Assembly: GCA_964019425.1 (NCBI GenBank) | Contig: OZ025854.1 | Location: 1 to 64,000, forward strand | Reading direction: 5' to 3' | DNA length: 64,000 nt | From: Flectonema sp. DT1601 | Lineage: Eukaryota > Euglenozoa > Diplonemea > Diplonemida > Diplonemidae | Shown: one piece after another, positions 33,994-45,881 of the stretch | How positions within the stretch are numbered: position 1 is the first letter of the stretch | Layout: every line of letters starts with the position of its first letter | Notes under the pieces: model-generated | What the model was told of the DNA's origin: nothing | Databases searched by the model: none | Seen by the model: the letters and a program-made list of their open reading frames with translations, nothing else | Made by a program: the position numbers and the translations under genes

Positions 33994-35905
33994 ATGCCTG
34001 CTTCTTCTGACATGCCTGCTGTAGGGGACAAGTTTGCGACGCGTGACGAGTTGACGTCCTGTGTGTTTGAGTACTCACAAGCACACGGGCATGCATTCAG
34101 GGTAAAGCGGAAAGACCGCAACTATTTAAATTTCGACTGTCCGGAGGCCGAATGCGAGTGGGAGGTGAAGACGAAGTGGGTGGAAGGTGAATGCCAAGTG
34201 TTCGGCACCGCTGAACATTCGTGTTCTCCAGGCGAAAGGAGAGGTTGCGACGGCATGGCAGAATGGGTGAGCCGTGTTTTGGAAGAGAAAGTGGCAGCCC
34301 AGTTCGATTATGGGCCTAAACAAGCTGCAACTGATCTGCGTACGTTTAGGGACTATGCAGTCCCTAAGCGAACAATAGAGAGAGGACTGGAGATGGCGAA
34401 GGCTCGGGTGCACGGATTGCTTGGGGAGCAGTACGGAATGCTTGCCCCGTACCTCACCGATTTGCAGAATCGGAATGAAAGCGTGTACTGGGATGTACAA
34501 AAGAGGGAGGATGGGGCGTTTCAGAGGTTGTTCTGGACGTTCCTGCAACCTGCTTCCCTTGACCGCCTGCTGCCGATTTTGTGCAGTGATGCTTGCAGCC
34601 TCACCGGACCCTACGGTGGGTGCTTGTACATCACAGTGGGTGTAGATGCCGAAAGGCATGTTGTTCCGCTGGCATACTCTGTTGGCAATGCGGAAGACAA
34701 GGACGGTTGGTGCTACCATAACACCCACCTCCGTGTACACTACGGAGAGCACCTTACACGGTGTGTAGTGTTCTCAGACCGACAGAAGGGGTTGGAGGCA
34801 GACACTACCTTGACCGAAGTCGTGTTACACCAGGCGTTGTGCGTCAAGCACCTCGTTAACAATGTGGTGACACAGACGAAGATCCCACAACGGAATGCAT
34901 CCACCGTTGTGTGGAAATTAGCCAAAACGGAGTACAGAGAAGAAGCAGAACAGTACCTGCGGGAGATCAAGCAAACTTATGGGCCTGACACCCACAAGTA
35001 TCTTCTGGAAACCGGACTGCAACGTTTGGTCAGACGCCTACTGGCCCGAAAACGTACCCCGCTGGGGAACATACACCTCCAACACGGCTGAGAGTGTAAA
35101 CGCGATCTTTCGCGAAACGCGACAAGGTAGTCTCTTGCCGGTCTTGAAGACGACGCGGTGCTGGACTGCCGACACCTTTGCAAAGCGAAGGTGTCTACAT
35201 GAGGAGGTCGAGGGAGTAAAACCAGTTCCGGCAGTTGAAAAAATTGTGCGGAAGAACTCCACCGAGGCGTCCTCGTCAGCAATCACCCTGTTGTCGGAGA
35301 ATGCCTGGGAGGTGCGAAGGACCCGATCGAGCGTAGTGCGATTGCAGGAGGGGCTTGTCGTTTGTGAGTGCCCTCAGTATCGAAGATTCAATCTTCCATG
35401 CACTCACGCTATCAAGGTGCTGATACATCAGGGGCACAATATACTAACACATTCCACTGCCTTGCCATCCTTTGCCATGATGGATAACTTTCGCCAATTT
35501 TACTCAGCTACCGTGTTCCCTGGTGAACTGCAACACTATGTATCGGACGGCACAAAACCTCCTGTTGTGAAAAAAGGTGTTGGGAGGAGGAGGAAGGTGA
35601 GGATAAGGAGCAACGGTGAAGCTCGAGCACTCAAGTGTTCAAACTGCGGCCTCGCATCACACAACCGCAGGACTTGCCCGATACCTCCAAAGCCGTCGTC
35701 CAAGCCTGCTGCGAAGACTGCCACTAAGCCTGCCGCAAAGAAGACTGCCACTAAGCCTGCCGCAAAGAAGACTGCCGCTAAGCCTGCTGCAAAGAAGACT
35801 GCCAATAAGCCTGCCGCGAAGAAGATAAAACGCAAACGTCGTCGTGACTCTTCCGAATCAAGTTTTTCTGAATCAAGTTTTTCAACAAGTTCTTCGTCAA
35901 GTTAA
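33994..35905 (+). pseudogene. MULE (Mutator-like) transposase, one frame break
   Basis: First part 33994-35091, second part 34979-35905 in the +1 frame; the natural switch lies between about 35000 and 35030. The N-terminal ~70 residues form a Cys/His DNA-binding region (DCPEAECEWEV, AEHSC). The DDE core follows: D199 (LCSDACSLTGPYGG), D262 (VVFSDRQKG) and the Glu of TSNTAESVN in the second frame. Then come a SWIM zinc finger (CECPQYRRFNLPCTHA), a CCHC knuckle (CSNCGLASHNRRTC), four KPAAKKTA-like repeats resembling a histone H1 tail and a serine-rich end. The frame break may be a mutation, a sequencing error or programmed shifting. No terminal inverted repeats were found. Confidence 0.88.
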
Positions 35906-35989
35906 TCAAGTACGGTTAATTAGTTGCAGCATTTATTTTCAGGCAACCTTATAACATTTTTCTCTCAGGAACAAAAAAGTAAAAATTAA

Positions 35990-36058
35990 CCACAGCCGGG
36001 TTCGAACCGGGAAGTTGTACTTGAGCAATCCGCGGTTGAACCACTGGACTACCGTGTC
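35990..36058 (-). tRNA. Degenerate tRNA-like gene with A and B boxes
   Basis: TAGTCCAGTGG fits the Pol III A-box pattern and GGTTCGAACCC the B box. The T-arm CCCGG-TTCGAAC-CCGGC pairs with one mismatch, and T-runs follow downstream. The acceptor arms pair poorly and no convincing anticodon stem forms, so I call it a tRNA pseudogene or tRNA-derived sequence. The poly(A) end of a LINE lies 13 bp upstream. Confidence 0.5.
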
Positions 36059-36062
36059 AGTA

Positions 36063-36071
<9 letters not shown>

Positions 36072-36093
<22 letters not shown>

Positions 36094-38978
36094 GGTTACA
36101 CTCGTCTGTGCTTCCAGACGCTTTGTTTTTGTTCTTTTCACTTCTTTGTTTTGTCTTTCTTTTATACTTTCTTTTGATTTAAGTCTGACAAATTGGAAAA
36201 CACGGGAAACATAGGTAGGCTCCGCCTGAGGACGTAAGAAGAGCGGCAACGGAAAAATAAGTGGTCACGCGTCCTTGAAATTGGACACATGAAGCTAATT
36301 CGGTTACCATTCCTACCATCGATAAGGAAAACAAAGAATCGAGCATATAACTAGAGCGGTGGTCAAAGACCACTTGAACAGCCCGAAGGCCTGCCCTCAA
36401 GAGAAATTTTTTTAAGGAGAATAGGAGAAGAAGGAGACAGGAGTGTTGGAAGAGACACTGCGACAACACCGAAGGTGATGTGCAGTTACCCAACCAGGAG
36501 ATGATTGATAATGATGAAAATACTAAAAATAATAACAAATTGATATTGGCGACTACATGTCACCTACTTTACTTCCAAAGTCTAAGGTTAGATGTTTGTT
36601 CCATCCACCTTATGATCAACGCGAGTGATGGAAGCCACGCCAAAGTGAAGAGAGCTTCAAGGTTAGGAATTTCGTTGGCAATAATAAGTTCTCGATCGCG
36701 ATCCCACTTGCCGGTCAGTGTTGAGAAGCCCAGGATTTTGAACCTGGCAGAGTCGAGTTTGGGAGATTGACATCCCTGCAGCAGGTGAACCTGTGAGGAC
36801 GGTTCGCCACAAAATGGGCAGTCGATCGTCTTGCGCCAGTTCTGAATTAGCGGGTGACATCCTGTCCGGAAGTTCGCTATCCGTATCTCGTCGGCTCTTT
36901 CCATCCCAGGAGGGTATTTAACGGAACGGCCTCTGATGAGGTGTTTGTAGCAGGTGTAACCACTCACGTTAAGCAGATCCTTTTTGATGCAGCGCTTCAC
37001 ATGTGATGATCGCGAGAAGTACGTGCCTTTGACTAGCACAGGTCGGATGTTCTTGTTGTGCGCTGCTTCCTTTGCAAGCGCGTCAACTTCATCGTGAAAC
37101 TCGATTCCAATGTGCGAGGGGATGAATTGCAAATGCACTTTCATCTCACACATGCGCAGGTATTCCAGTATCTTGAGGGACTCGGTATTCCTCTGTCTGC
37201 ACCTTCCACCCAGCAGTTCATCCAGAAGGGATTTTGAGTCCGTGAATATCCTCACAGATTTCATTGAACGATCTTTGCTAAACACTGTTCTCAGATGTCT
37301 AGCCGCGTTCTTCAGAGCATGTTGTTCAGCCCTGTAGCTGCAGTCAGCTTGATAAAGCCTAGACGCGTAAGCAGATCGAAGGCCGCTACGTGACTTGGCA
37401 ATATGAGCCGCACCGGCCGCGCCGGAAGCAGAGTAGGAGCCATCGCAGTTGATTACCATGTCGACAGGAGGCAACGTTCCAATGTACGACATGAACTTTT
37501 CTTTGTCCACCGCAGGGTTCGCGGACTTCGGAAATCCGCAGCTGTTGCTAATCCTAAGGTTCGTCGGAGATACCCAGGGTTCCATCGAGTCAGGCTGCAC
37601 AAGGCACTGGCTTTCACGCTGACTATCAGTGCCAGGGATTAGGCCAGCCCAGTAGCTTTGTGTTGAGGCGAGTCTGTTTGTATTAGGTATCCAAGTCATG
37701 GCTTTATACCGGTAGTACGCAATTTTTGTCTGCTTTTCAATCTGACGTTTAAAAGGATACATGTCAGACTCCCACAACAGTAACTCTCTTGGCGTACACT
37801 TGCTGCATCCAGTAACCAGTCTGGCGACCTTCCTCAGTTCGAAGTCGATGCTGTCAACGCTGCTGCTTATCAGCCAACCAAAACTGTCAAGCGCATACGA
37901 GATTCTCGCGGTTACATAAAGGTTCTTAACCATGTTAAGAGTCTTGTAGTCCAGTTCGTACGGCTGGAGGCACTGCAGAAGTGATATCCCCCTCTTTAAT
38001 TCTTCGTGAATCTTGCCTACTTGTTTGTGGAAGGTGAGCCTGTCGTCGATGTGAACCCCGAGGTATTTTACTGAGTCGACTATCGGTAACAGAAAGGCAG
38101 TTTTGAATATTGCTCTCACAACCATAATGCTGTCCTCACGAACGACGTATTGCAGCATCAAGTTGTCGAGTTCTTCTTGTGTCTTGATTGGGATTCCTCC
38201 AATTTCAAGAATAGTTTCGCCACTTTGAAGCATGGGTCTGGGTGATTTGAGATTGATATGCTTCTCGATGTCACCATAGTCAAGTTTAAGCATGCGTTCC
38301 TCAACAGATCTAGAGAAAAGCAGTTCGCGATTACACGTATCGTTTAGTACTATGCCCTTCGAGCGAACATTCATCTTAAGCGCACAGGTTTTGGAGACTG
38401 ATAAGGCCATGTCGTTTTCAAAACACTATTGATCCACTTTGTCGAGTACTAACTGAGCATTCGAAAGAGCTTCTTCCATGTTTGATCCTGACACCACACA
38501 TGCTGTGTCATCCGCATACAGAGCAGACGTCGTTGTTTCCTTCTCTAGTTCCAAAATCTTGCAGAGGTCATCAACGTAGATAAGATAGAGAAGAGGACCC
38601 AGGATCGATCCCTGGGGAACCCCCTTAGCCAGAGTACGGAATTCGCTAAAATACCCATTCGCTTCAACTCTAACCTTCCTGTTTGTAAGAAAGTCTGTGA
38701 TCCATCTGATAATAACATTCGGAACACCCATCTTTACTAATTTTAATAAAAGTATCTTATGGTTGATCCTGTCAAACGCAGCAGTAAAGTCGAATGACAA
38801 GAACACTGATCTCTTTTCTTCCATGTGGCTCCTTACGATAGCATCTACTAGAACGGTGATCTGCTCGCAGGTATTTCTCCCCTTTCTGAATCCAGCCTGT
38901 AGTGGGCTGAGCGACGAATGTTTTGTGAGCCAGTGCATGAGTCGGTCATACACGAGCCTCTCCGCAAGTTTCCCAACA
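36072..38978 (-). mobile_element. LINE family 2, tandem unit 1
   Basis: 3'-most unit of a three-unit tandem array with 2883-bp period. It alone has a poly(A) tail (T-run 36072-36093). Its 3' UTR carries unit-specific differences. Its upstream edge joins the 3' end of unit 2 without poly(A), at ACGAGTGT|TGTTGGG. Confidence 0.92.
36569..38976 (-). pseudogene. LINE family 2 ORF2 fragment (unit 1): RT and RNase H, TGG-to-TAG stop
   Basis: RT blocks LQAGFRKGRNTCEQ, FLSFDFTAAFDRINH, KGVPQGSILGPLLY and ALYADDTACVV, then the RNase H blocks VINCDGSYSASG, YRAEQHALK, IFTDSKSLLDE and PSHIGIEFHDEVDALAKEA, and a C-terminal DCPFCGEPSSQVHLLQGC knuckle. A stop at ~38426 (Trp to TAG in the VDQWCFEND segment) splits RT from the rest. 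Upstream the frame runs through the tandem junction into 3' UTR sequence of the neighbouring unit. The endonuclease domain is absent. Confidence 0.9.
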
Positions 38979-41861
38979 ACACTCGTCTGTGCTACCAAAC
39001 TCTTTGTTTTTGTTCTTTTCACTTCTATGTTTTGTCTTTCTTTTATACTTTCTTTTTGACTTAAGTCTGACAAATTGGAAAACACGGGAAACATAGGTAG
39101 GCTCCGCCTGAGGACGTAAGAAGAGCGGCAACGGAAAAAAAAATAAATGGTCACGCGTCCTTGAAATTGGACACACGAAGCTAATTCGGTTACCATTCCT
39201 ACCATCGATAAGGAAAACAAAGAGTCGAGCATATAACTAGAGCGGTGGTCAAAGACCACTTGAACAGCCCGAAGGCCTGCCCTCAAGAGAAATTTATAAG
39301 GAGAATAGGAGAAGAAGGAGACAGGAGTGTTGGATGAGACACTGCGACAACACCGAAGGTGATGTGCAGTTACCCAACCAGGAGATGATTGATAATGATG
39401 AAAATACTGAAATAATAACAAATTGATATTGGCGACTACATGTCACCTACTTTACTTCCAAAGTCTAAGGTTAGATGTTTGTTCCATCCACCTTATGATC
39501 AACGCGAGTGATGGAAGCCACGCTAAAGTGAAGAGGGCTTCAAGGTTAGGAATTTCGTTGGCAATAATAAGTTCCCGGTCGCGATCCCACTTGCCGGTCA
39601 GTGTTGAGAAGCCCAGGATTTTGAACCTGGCCGAGTCGAGTTTGGGAGATTGACATCCCTGCAGCAGGTGAACCTGTGAGGACGGTTCGCCACAAAATGG
39701 GCAGTCGATCGTCTTGCGCCAGTTCTGAATTAGCGGGTGACATCCTGTCCGGAAGTTCGCTATCCGTATCTCGTCGGCTCTTTCCATCCCAGGAGGGTAT
39801 TTAACGGAACGGCCTCTGATGAGGTGTTTGTAGCAGGTGTAACCACTCACGTTAAGCAGATCCTTTTTGATGCAGCGCTTCACATGTGATGATCGCGAGA
39901 AGTACGTGCCTTTGACTAGCACAGGTCGGATGTTCTTGTTGTGCGCTGCTTCCTTTGCAAGCGCGTCAACTTCATCGTGAAACTCGATTCCAATGTGCGA
40001 GGGGATGAATTGCAAATGCACTTTCATCTCACACATGCGCAGGTATTCCAGTATCTTGAGGGACTCGGTATTCCTCTGTCTGCACCTTCCACCCAGCAGT
40101 TCATCCAGAAGGGATTTTGAGTCCGTGAATATCCTCACAGATTTCATTGAACGATCTTTGCTAAACACTGTTCTCAGATGTCTAGCCGCGTTCTTCAGAG
40201 CATGTTGTTCAGCCCTGTAGCTGCAGTCAGCTTGATAAAGCCTAGACGCGTAAGCAGATCGAAGGCCGCTACGTGACTTGGCAATATGAGCCGCACCGGC
40301 CGCGCCGGAAGCAGAGTAGGAGCCATCGCAGTTGATTACCATGTCGACAGGAGGCAACGTTCCAATGTACGACATGAACTTTTCTTTGTCCACCGCAGGG
40401 TTCGCGGACTTCGGAAATCCGCAGCTGTTGCTAATCCTAAGGTTCGTCGGAGATACCCAGGGTTCCATCGAGTCAGGCTGCACAAGGCACTGGCTTTCAC
40501 GCTGACTATCAGTGCCAGGGATTAGGCCAGCCCAGTAGCTTTGTGTTGAGGCGAGTCTGTTTGTATTAGGTATCCAAGTCATGGCTTTATACCGGTAGTA
40601 CGCAATTTTTGTCTGCTTTTCAATCTGACGTTTAAAAGGATACATGTCAGACTCCCACAACAGTAACTCTCTTGGCGTACACTTGCTGCATCCAGTAACC
40701 AGTCTGGCGACCTTCCTCAGTTCGAAGTCGATGCTGTCAACGCTGCTGCTTATCAGCCAACCAAAACTGTCAAGCGCATACGAGATTCTCGCGGTTACAT
40801 AAAGGTTCTTAACCATGTTAAGAGTCTTGTAGTCCAGTTCGTACGGCTGGAGGCACTGCAGAAGTGATATCCCCCTCTTTAATTCTTCGTGAATCTTGCC
40901 TACTTGTTTGTGGAAGGTGAGCCTGTCGTCGATGTGAACCCCGAGGTATTTTACTGAGTCGACTATCGGTAACAGAAAGGCAGTTTTGAATATTGCTCTC
41001 ACAACCATAATGCTGTCCTCACGAACGACGTATTGCAGCATCAAGTTGTCGAGTTCTTCTTGTGTCTTGATTGGGATTCCTCCAATTTCAAGAATAGTTT
41101 CGCCACTTTGAAGCATGGGTCTGGGTGATTTGAGATTGATATGCTTCTCGATGTCACCATAGTCAAGTTTAAGCATGCGTTCCTCAACAGATCTAGAGAA
41201 AAGCAGTTCGCGATTACACGTATCGTTTAGTACTATGCCCTTCGAGCGAACATTCATCTTAAGCGCACAGGTTTTGGAGACTGATAAGGCCATGTCGTTT
41301 TCAAAACACTATTGATCCACTTTGTCGAGTACTAACTGAGCATTCGAAAGAGCTTCTTCCATGTTTGATCCTGACACCACACATGCTGTGTCATCCGCAT
41401 ACAGAGCAGACGTCGTTGTTTCCTTCTCTAGTTCCAAAATCTTGCAGAGGTCATCAACGTAGATAAGATAGAGAAGAGGACCCAGGATCGATCCCTGGGG
41501 AACCCCCTTAGCCAGAGTACGGAATTCGCTAAAATACCCATTCGCTTCAACTCTAACCTTCCTGTTTGTAAGAAAGTCTGTGATCCATCTGATAATAACA
41601 TTCGGAACACCCATCTTTACTAATTTTAATAAAAGTATCTTATGGTTGATCCTGTCAAACGCAGCAGTAAAGTCGAATGACAAGAACACTGATCTCTTTT
41701 CTTCCATGTGGCTCCTTACGATAGCATCTACTAGAACGGTGATCTGCTCGCAGGTATTTCTCCCCTTTCTGAATCCAGCCTGTAGTGGGCTGAGCGACGA
41801 ATGTTTTGTGAGCCAGTGCATGAGTCGGTCATACACGAGCCTCTCCGCAAGTTTCCCAACA
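38979..41861 (-). mobile_element. LINE family 2, tandem unit 2
   Basis: Exact 2883-bp repeat. The 3' part matches unit 3 where unit 3 differs from unit 1; the 5' part matches unit 1 where unit 1 differs from unit 3. No poly(A) at either junction. Confidence 0.93.
39452..41859 (-). pseudogene. LINE family 2 ORF2 fragment (unit 2), same TAG stop as unit 1
   Basis: Same RT, RNase H and CCHC domains as unit 1, with the shared TAG at ~41309 between YADD and the RNase H part. The segment 39452-41293 is open for 613 codons. It differs from unit 1 mainly by silent changes near the 3' end (for example near 39523 and 39574), which are shared with unit 3. Confidence 0.9.
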
Positions 41862-44525
41862 ACACTCGTCTGTGCTACCAAACTCTTTGTTTTTGTTCTT
41901 TTCACTTCTATGTTTTGTCTTTCTTTTATACTTTCTTTTTGACTTAAGTCTGACAAATTGGAAAACACGGGAAACATAGGTAGGCTCCGCCTGAGGACGT
42001 AAGAAGAGCGGCAACGGAAAAAAAAATAAATGGTCACGCGTCCTTGAAATTGGACACACGAAGCTAATTCGGTTACCATTCCTACCATCGATAAGGAAAA
42101 CAAAGAGTCGAGCATATAACTAGAGCGGTGGTCAAAGACCACTTGAACAGCCCGAAGGCCTGCCCTCAAGAGAAATTTATAAGGAGAATAGGAGAAGAAG
42201 GAGACAGGAGTGTTGGATGAGACACTGCGACAACACCGAAGGTGATGTGCAGTTACCCAACCAGGAGATGATTGATAATGATGAAAATACTGAAATAATA
42301 ACAAATTGATATTGGCGACTACATGTCACCTACTTTACTTCCAAAGTCTAAGGTTAGATGTTTGTTCCATCCACCTTATGATCAACGCGAGTGATGGAAG
42401 CCACGCTAAAGTGAAGAGGGCTTCAAGGTTAGGAATTTCGTTGGCAATAATAAGTTCCCGGTCGCGATCCCACTTGCCGGTCAGTGTTGAGAAGCCCAGG
42501 ATTTTGAACCTGGCCGAGTCGAGTTTGGGAGATTGACATCCCTGCAGCAGGTGAACCTGTGAGGACGGTTCGCCACAAAATGGGCAGTCGATCGTCTTGC
42601 GCCAGTTCTGAATTAGCGGGTGACATCCTGTCCGGAAGTTCGCTATCCGTATCTCGTCGGCTCTTTCCATCCCAGGAGGGTATTTAACGGAACGGCCTCT
42701 GATGAGGTGTTTGTAGCAGGTGTAACCACTCACGTTAAGCAGATCCTTTTTGATGCAGCGCTTCACATGTGATGATCGCGAGAAGTACGTGCCTTTGACT
42801 AGCACAGGTCGGATGTTCTTGTTGTGCGCTGCTTCCTTTGCAAGCGCGTCAACTTCATCGTGAAACTCGATTCCAATGTGCGAGGGGATGAATTGCAAAT
42901 GCACTTTCATCTCACACATGCGCAGGTATTCCAGTATCTTGAGGGACTCGGTATTCCTCTGTCTGCACCTTCCACCCAGCAGTTCATCCAGAAGGGATTT
43001 TGAGTCCGTGAATATCCTCACAGATTTCATTGAACGATCTTTGCTAAACACTGTTCTCAGATGTCTAGCCGCGTTCTTCAGAGCATGTTGTTCAGCCCTG
43101 TAGCTGCAGTCAGCTTGATAAAGCCTAGACGCGTAAGCAGATCGAAGGCCGCTACGTGACTTGGCAATATGAGCCGCACCGGCCGCGCCGGAAGCAGAGT
43201 AGGAGCCATCGCAGTTGATTACCATGTCGACAGGAGGCAACGTTCCAATGTACGACATGAACTTTTCTTTGTCCACCGCAGGGTTCGCGGACTTCGGAAA
43301 TCCGCAGCTGTTGCTAATCCTAAGGTTCGTCGGAGATACCCAGGGTTCCATCGAGTCAGGCTGCACAAGGCACTGGCTTTCACGCTGACTATCAGTGCCA
43401 GGGATTAGGCCAGCCCAGTAGCTTTGTGTTGAGGCGAGTCTGTTTGTATTAGGTATCCAAGTCATGGCTTTATACCGGTAGTACGCAATTTTTGTCTGCT
43501 TTTCAATCTGACGTTTAAAAGGATACATGTCAGACTCCCACAACAGTAACTCTCTTGGCGTACACTTGCTGCATCCAGTAACCAGTCTGGCGACCTTCCT
43601 CAGTTCGAAGTCGATGCTGTCAACGCTGCTGCTTATCAGCCAACCAAAACTGTCAAGCGCATACGAGATTCTCGCGGTTACATAAAGGTTCTTAACCATG
43701 TTAAGAGTCTTGTAGTCCAGTTCGTACGGCTGGAGGCACTGCAGAAGTGATATCCCCCTCTTTAATTCTTCGTGAATCTTGCCTACTTGTTTGTGGAAGG
43801 TGAGCCTGTCGTCGATGTGAACCCCGAGGTATTTTACTGAGTCGACTATCGGTAACAGAAAGGCAGTTTTGAATATTGTTCTCACAACCATAATGCTGTC
43901 CTCACGAACGACGTATTGCAGCATCAAGTTGTCGAGTTCTTCTTGTGTCTTGATTGGGATTCCTCCAATTTCAAGAATAGTTTCGCCACTTTGAAGCATG
44001 GGTCTGGGTGATTTGAGATTGATATGCTTCTCGATGTCACCATAGTCAAGTTTAAGCATGCGTTCCTCAACAGATCTAGAGAAAAGCAGTTCGCGATTAC
44101 ACGTATCGTTTAGTACTATGCCCTTCGAGCGAACATTCATCTTAAGCGCACAGGTTTTGGAGACTGATAAGGCCATGTCGTTTTCAAAACACCATTGATC
44201 CACTTTGTCGAGTACTAACTGAGCATTCGAAAGAGCTTCTTCCATGTTTGATCCTGACACCACACATGCTGTGTCATCCGCATACAGAGCAGACGTCGTT
44301 GTTTCCTTCTCTAGTTCCAAAATCTTGCAGAGGTCATCAACGTAGATAAGATAGAGAAGAGGACCCAGGATCGATCCCTGGGGAACCCCCTTAGCCAGAG
44401 TACGGAATTCGCTAAAATACCCATTCGCTTCAACTCTAACCTTCCTGTTTGTAAGAAAGTCTGTGATCCATCTGATAATAACATTCGGAACACCCATCTT
44501 TACTAATTTTAATAAAAGTATCTTA
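41862..44525 (-). mobile_element. LINE family 2, tandem unit 3, 5'-truncated
   Basis: Upstream end of the array. Similarity to the other units stops at 44525 inside RT (AAGATACTTTTATTAAAATT), next to unrelated sequence. This unit keeps the ancestral Trp codon. Confidence 0.92.
42335..44497 (-). pseudogene. LINE family 2 ORF2 fragment (unit 3): RT and RNase H in one frame
   Basis: A 720-codon open frame from RT block 4 (MGVPNVIIRWITDFL) through GVPQGSILGP, YADD and the uninterrupted VDQWCFEND to RNase H and the CCHC knuckle. It has one Ala-to-Thr difference (VVRTIFK against VVRAIFK in units 1 and 2). It lacks EN and the RT fingers, so it is inactive, but it shows the intact sequence across the stop of its sisters. 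Confidence 0.9.
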
Positions 44526-44573
44526 AACTTTTTTTTCCTCCAGTATGTGCTACTCCTCTAGCACAAAAATACT

Positions 44574-44628
44574 TTGTATAAAGTTGGCGGTTTCGGAAAC
44601 TTTTGTGTTCGGATTAGGGGTTTTCCCA
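44574..44628 (+). repeat. R2 dispersed repeat, copy 2
   Basis: Contains AGTTGGCGGTTTCGGAAACT and GGATTAGGGGTTTTCCC followed by eight A. Inverted relative to copy 1 at 33803-33850. Confidence 0.6.
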
Positions 44629-44635
44629 AAAAAAA

Positions 44636-44906
44636 GAGACAAGGGGTCCATGAGAACAAAGGATCAAGAGAAGAAGTGCACATTCCCCATCCCAAACCCA
44701 GAAACATGAGAACTCATTAAATTGAAGGGTCATGTCTTTTCAAGTCGAAAAATGCTTAAATGCTAAAGAAGACTGTCGTCCCCAGCTCGCGGGTTTTCCC
44801 TGTCGCTGTATGTCGAGACAACGATCAGAGTCAGTAGAAAGATTTTACAAATTTGTTGTAAAATGAGAAAGGACAAAGAAAGTAGTTTCCATTTTATCTT
44901 CCCGAA
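44636..44906 (+). mobile_element. R1 short retroposon, copy 3 (5'-truncated)
   Basis: Matches R1 from its GAGACAAGGG segment to TTCCCG and a 6-bp A run; about 65 bp of the head is missing. GC-rich sequence beginning with the palindrome CGGGCGTACGCCCG (44912-44925) follows. Confidence 0.8.
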
Positions 44907-45476
44907 AAAAGCGGGCGTACGCCCGGAGCCGGCGGAGCGAGACGGACAAGGTGTGGCAGGAGTAGAGTTGGTCACAAGGTCGTCGTCACAGAGTGAGAAA
45001 AGCACCCAAGGAGAGATGAGGGAGAGAGAAGGGGATCCAACGCGAAGGGTCCTGGACTTCTCGTCGAAAGGGGGAAGGCGCTAGGGACTCCACGAAGGAG
45101 GTCTCAAGAGTCGAGGAAAAGACAGAGCCAAGACCCCAGAGCCAACCCAAAACACATGGTAGAGGACGAGGGAGAACAAGAGCGGGAGCGAGGTTAGAAA
45201 CGTGACCAAAGCCCCCGCGAAGCAGGAGACACAACCTGCAACCAGACCCCCCCAAAAAAAAAAAAAAACCCCGGTCAACGAGGAAAACTCGGACCAAAAC
45301 ATGCTTTTCACCCCCCCAGGAAACACCGACCAGTGGAGCCAAAGGCCGCACACATATTATAAAAATCAAAGGCCGCCCCCCAACCCAAGAAAAGGATGAA
45401 AAACCTTCAAGCGAAAAAACTTGACGTCCGTACGCCCCAGAGATCAAAGGACGGACGACTCACACCCCCTTCTTTC
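44907..45476 (+). other. GC- and purine-rich segment between two R1 copies
   Basis: About 570 bp unlike its AT-rich surroundings. A short frame at 45202-45399 encodes a basic, proline/lysine/glutamine-rich peptide (TKAPAKQETQPATRPPQKKK), which resembles the N-terminus of a LINE ORF1 or gag in composition only. It may be the 5' part of the element whose 3' end is R1. No recognised domain. Confidence 0.4.
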
Positions 45477-45816
45477 GCCCCATTTTATTTACTGGTACAG
45501 CGACAAATGTAAAGCTGGGTAGACGACGAATTATTTTTTGTGCACAGAGACAAGGGATCCATGGGAACAAAGGATCAAGAGAAGAAGTGCACATTCCCCC
45601 TTCCCAAACCCAGAAACATGAGAACTCATTAAATTGAAGGGTCATGTCTTTTCAAGTCGAAAAATGCTTAAATGCTGAAGAAGACTGTCGTCCCCAGCTC
45701 GCGGGTTTTCCCTGTCGCTGTATGTCGAGACAACGATCAGAGTCAGTAGAAAGATTGTACTAATTAACAGTATAATGAAAAAGGACAAAGAGAGTAGTTT
45801 CCATTTTATCTTCCCG

Positions 45817-45864
<48 letters not shown>

Positions 45865-45874
45865 AAAAAGAAAA
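45477..45874 (+). mobile_element. R1 short retroposon, copy 2, with long poly(A)
   Basis: Full-length R1 (GCCCCATTTTATTTACTGG to TTCCCG at 45818) followed by an A-rich tail to about 45874. The tail ends 7 bp before the tRNA-Ser gene, on the same strand. Confidence 0.85.
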
Positions 45875-45881
45875 TCCAGCA

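Noticed and set aside
34126-34752. Minus-strand ORF of 208 codons opposite the MULE transposase
   Set aside because: The plus strand has DDE, SWIM and CCHC motifs; the minus frame has no recognisable content.
33850-36050. Terminal inverted repeats flanking the MULE gene
   Set aside because: The CCCGG/TCGAAC similarity on the two sides is tRNA T-arm-like and in the same orientation, not inverted.
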